Below, piece after piece: positions 62,701 through 64,000 of a stretch of DNA of 64,000 nucleotides. The stretch comes from Viscum album (taxonomy: Eukaryota; Streptophyta; Magnoliopsida; Santalales; Viscaceae): positions 628,864,915-628,928,914 of the forward strand of contig OY728123.1 in the NCBI GenBank assembly GCA_963277665.1. Direction: 5' to 3'. Made by a program: the position numbers and the translations under genes. The notes beneath the pieces were generated by a model. It was not told where the DNA came from, did no database searches, and saw only the letters and a list, made by a program, of their open reading frames with translations. How positions within the stretch are numbered: the first letter of the stretch is position 1; the number at the start of each line of letters is the position of its first letter.

Positions 62701-62870
62701 CATTGAGCTATCCTAAATGCTCCCATGTAACCAAATCACTTGAACCAAATTAATGGTCTATCCATACAGGATATTATCTTGTCGATCATCTATCATAATT
62801 GGGTAATTTGATAATGTTTATCTATCATTGATGATAGTATCTCCCCAATCCATGACATGTGACATGTCAA
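59743..62870 (-). repeat. Presumed 3' LTR region of element D, related to element B
   Basis: Order-conserved similarity to the element B LTR is visible by eye: a degraded CGACTCAT-like start near 59743, GTTGGTGACAAGAACT at 59818-59833 (B: GTTGGTGACTAGAACT), and TGTGGTTATATCCC...AGGGGTGAG near 60218-60245 (B: TGTGGTTGAATCCC...AGGGGTGAG). Spacing from the start is also similar (about 76 versus 65 bp, and about 500 versus 540 bp). Similarity is lost farther on. The right limit is set only by the integrase remnant and is approximate. Small frames here are not called. Confidence 0.45.
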
Positions 62871-62879
62871 TGTTGTACC

Positions 62880-63240
62880 TCCTTGTCTACAACACATGGA
62901 ATCCATATATCTCTCATTATAACTTTAGGGTAAAGTATAAGTGGTAAGCATCATTTCACATCCTCTATTAGATCTATAATGTCCCAATAAAACTCAAAGA
63001 TAGATTTATATCCTGTACAAATATAAATAATCCTATACATGGTTATAATATAAGGAATACATGTTCTCCTTACTAAACCAAAAAAAATCCTATAAATAGT
63101 ATGTGTAAGATTTCTATAGACTCTAGTTTATCCAATTTTTCTTACAGATCACATTAATGACCTCAGTCATTTCTTATACTAGTTTTTACCCAACACTAGA
63201 TGTACTAAAAAACTCAGTATTACAAAAAGGATACCTTCAG
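62880..63240 (-). pseudogene. Element D integrase C-terminal remnant
   Basis: One minus-strand frame, riddled with stops, keeps the pattern LSLSFIGT, then stops, then NDAYHLYFTLKL and a GFHVL-like end. This aligns position by position with [35 protein letters not shown]. Farther right, a VLGKN to YRNLTHTI stretch corresponds to the LLGPELV to [10 protein letters not shown] linker. A chromodomain to the left could not be identified. Confidence 0.62.
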
Positions 63241-63610
63241 GTTCTCTCATAAATTTCCCTTAAATGTTCCATTCCTATAATGGAGTGATAACACTTATTA
63301 TAATAAAACTCAACCAATGGTAATTGAACCTCCCAACTCTGACAAAAGTCTAAGAAACGTGATCTTAATATGTCCTCCAAAATCAAGATTTTCTTCTATG
63401 AATGTTTTTATATGAATATAGGGGTGAATCATTGTTCTCATCTATAAAAAGATCCCAAAATCCTCTTATAGAAGCTTCTACAACCATGACTTGATCTGTT
63501 TATTATGGTGAATGATAAATAATATGCGTACCCAATTAAGCCTTAAAATCTCCTATACATACAACCACCAGAAAAATGAATATAAATCTACTCATTTATG
63601 GAATAAAAAT
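63241..63610 (-). pseudogene. Element D integrase catalytic core remnant
   Basis: The minus strand contains RFLDFCQSWEVQL, PLVEFYYNKCYHSIIGM and EHLREIYER, closely following [34 protein letters not shown] of Ty3/gypsy integrases. Upstream, LILEDILRS matches the QTLEDMLR helix and FWDLF matches the FW-SLQ segment. The catalytic SDRD and SERT motifs are eroded. Confidence 0.8.
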
Positions 63611-63773
63611 GAGACAAATTGGTAACTAGGTCCCCATCCAACAAAATATAATCATGGTCTCTCACTATCCACATCACATCAAATACAAAATCTATCAATA
63701 TGCTATAAAATTTTCATTCTGGGAGTTCAAGGGTTAGAGACAAACATGTAAGAATGAGACGACTAAACATTAC

Positions 63774-64000
63774 CTAAAACTCATAGACATGTTGTAATTT
63801 CCACCAATTCCTATGCATCTTGTTGAGATCTATTTTTTTGAAGTGGTACCTAATATGATAGTGCAAGATGAAGACAATAAAACTATCACTTAGAATATAA
63901 TTCCTCCACAACCTCAAGGAAAATACAACCACTACCAACCCCAACTCATGGGTTTCATTATTCACATAATGGGGTCACAACTAACTCAACCCATAAGATG
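63774..64000 (-). pseudogene. Element D RNase H remnant, runs off the window
   Basis: A 63-codon minus-strand frame (63774-63965) reads THELGLVVVVFSLRLWRNY, then HYHIRYHFKKIDLNKMHRNW, matching [20 protein letters not shown] and the [21 protein letters not shown] region of RNase H. The frame can be followed to the window edge through an eroded AYASRQL segment, so RT should lie beyond 64000. The remnant supports a minus-strand element continuous with the integrase pieces to its left. Confidence 0.82.

Overview
The window is plant nuclear DNA, most likely from a flowering plant. The evidence is Ty3/gypsy chromovirus retrotransposons with initiator-tRNA-Met-type primer sites, long LTRs that begin TGTAACACC, and very AT-rich, low-complexity spacers. 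The species cannot be named from the sequence. I found no host gene, tRNA, rRNA or CRISPR array. Everything interpretable is retrotransposon DNA of different ages.

Positions 1-27783 hold array A, a tandem array of a Tekay/Del-like chromovirus on the plus strand: LTR1 (cut by the left edge) - internal 1 - LTR2 - internal 2 - LTR3 - internal 3 - LTR4. Each full LTR is about 3589 bp, each internal region about 4744 bp, and neighbouring units share one LTR (period about 8333 bp). Each internal region has a primer-binding site (PBS), one gag-pol frame (gag with two zinc knuckles, protease, RT, RNase H, integrase, C-terminal chromodomain) and a polypurine tract (PPT). Unit 3 keeps an open 1466-codon frame. 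Unit 1 has two nonsense codons in the integrase zinc-binding domain. Unit 2 has a one-base insertion in RNase H. All three carry the same in-frame TGA four codons after an upstream ATG.

Positions 27784-31311 are AT-rich spacer. Positions 31312-43216 hold element B, an older, decayed Ty3/gypsy element on the minus strand with about 3.7-kb LTRs. The LTRs contain several internal repeat arrays. Its internal region keeps fragments of protease, RNase H and integrase, but the catalytic cores appear to be missing. Its right-hand (5') LTR is split by a 1.33-kb insertion flanked by a 14-bp target duplication.

Positions 44495 to about 46131 look like the LTR and tRNA-Asp-type PBS of a Tat/Athila-like element on the minus strand (element C). 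From about 46132 to 59742 there is AT-rich DNA in which I recognise nothing. From about 59743 to the right edge lies element D, another decayed minus-strand Ty3/gypsy element. It has an LTR weakly similar to that of element B, then integrase and RNase H remnants running off the window.
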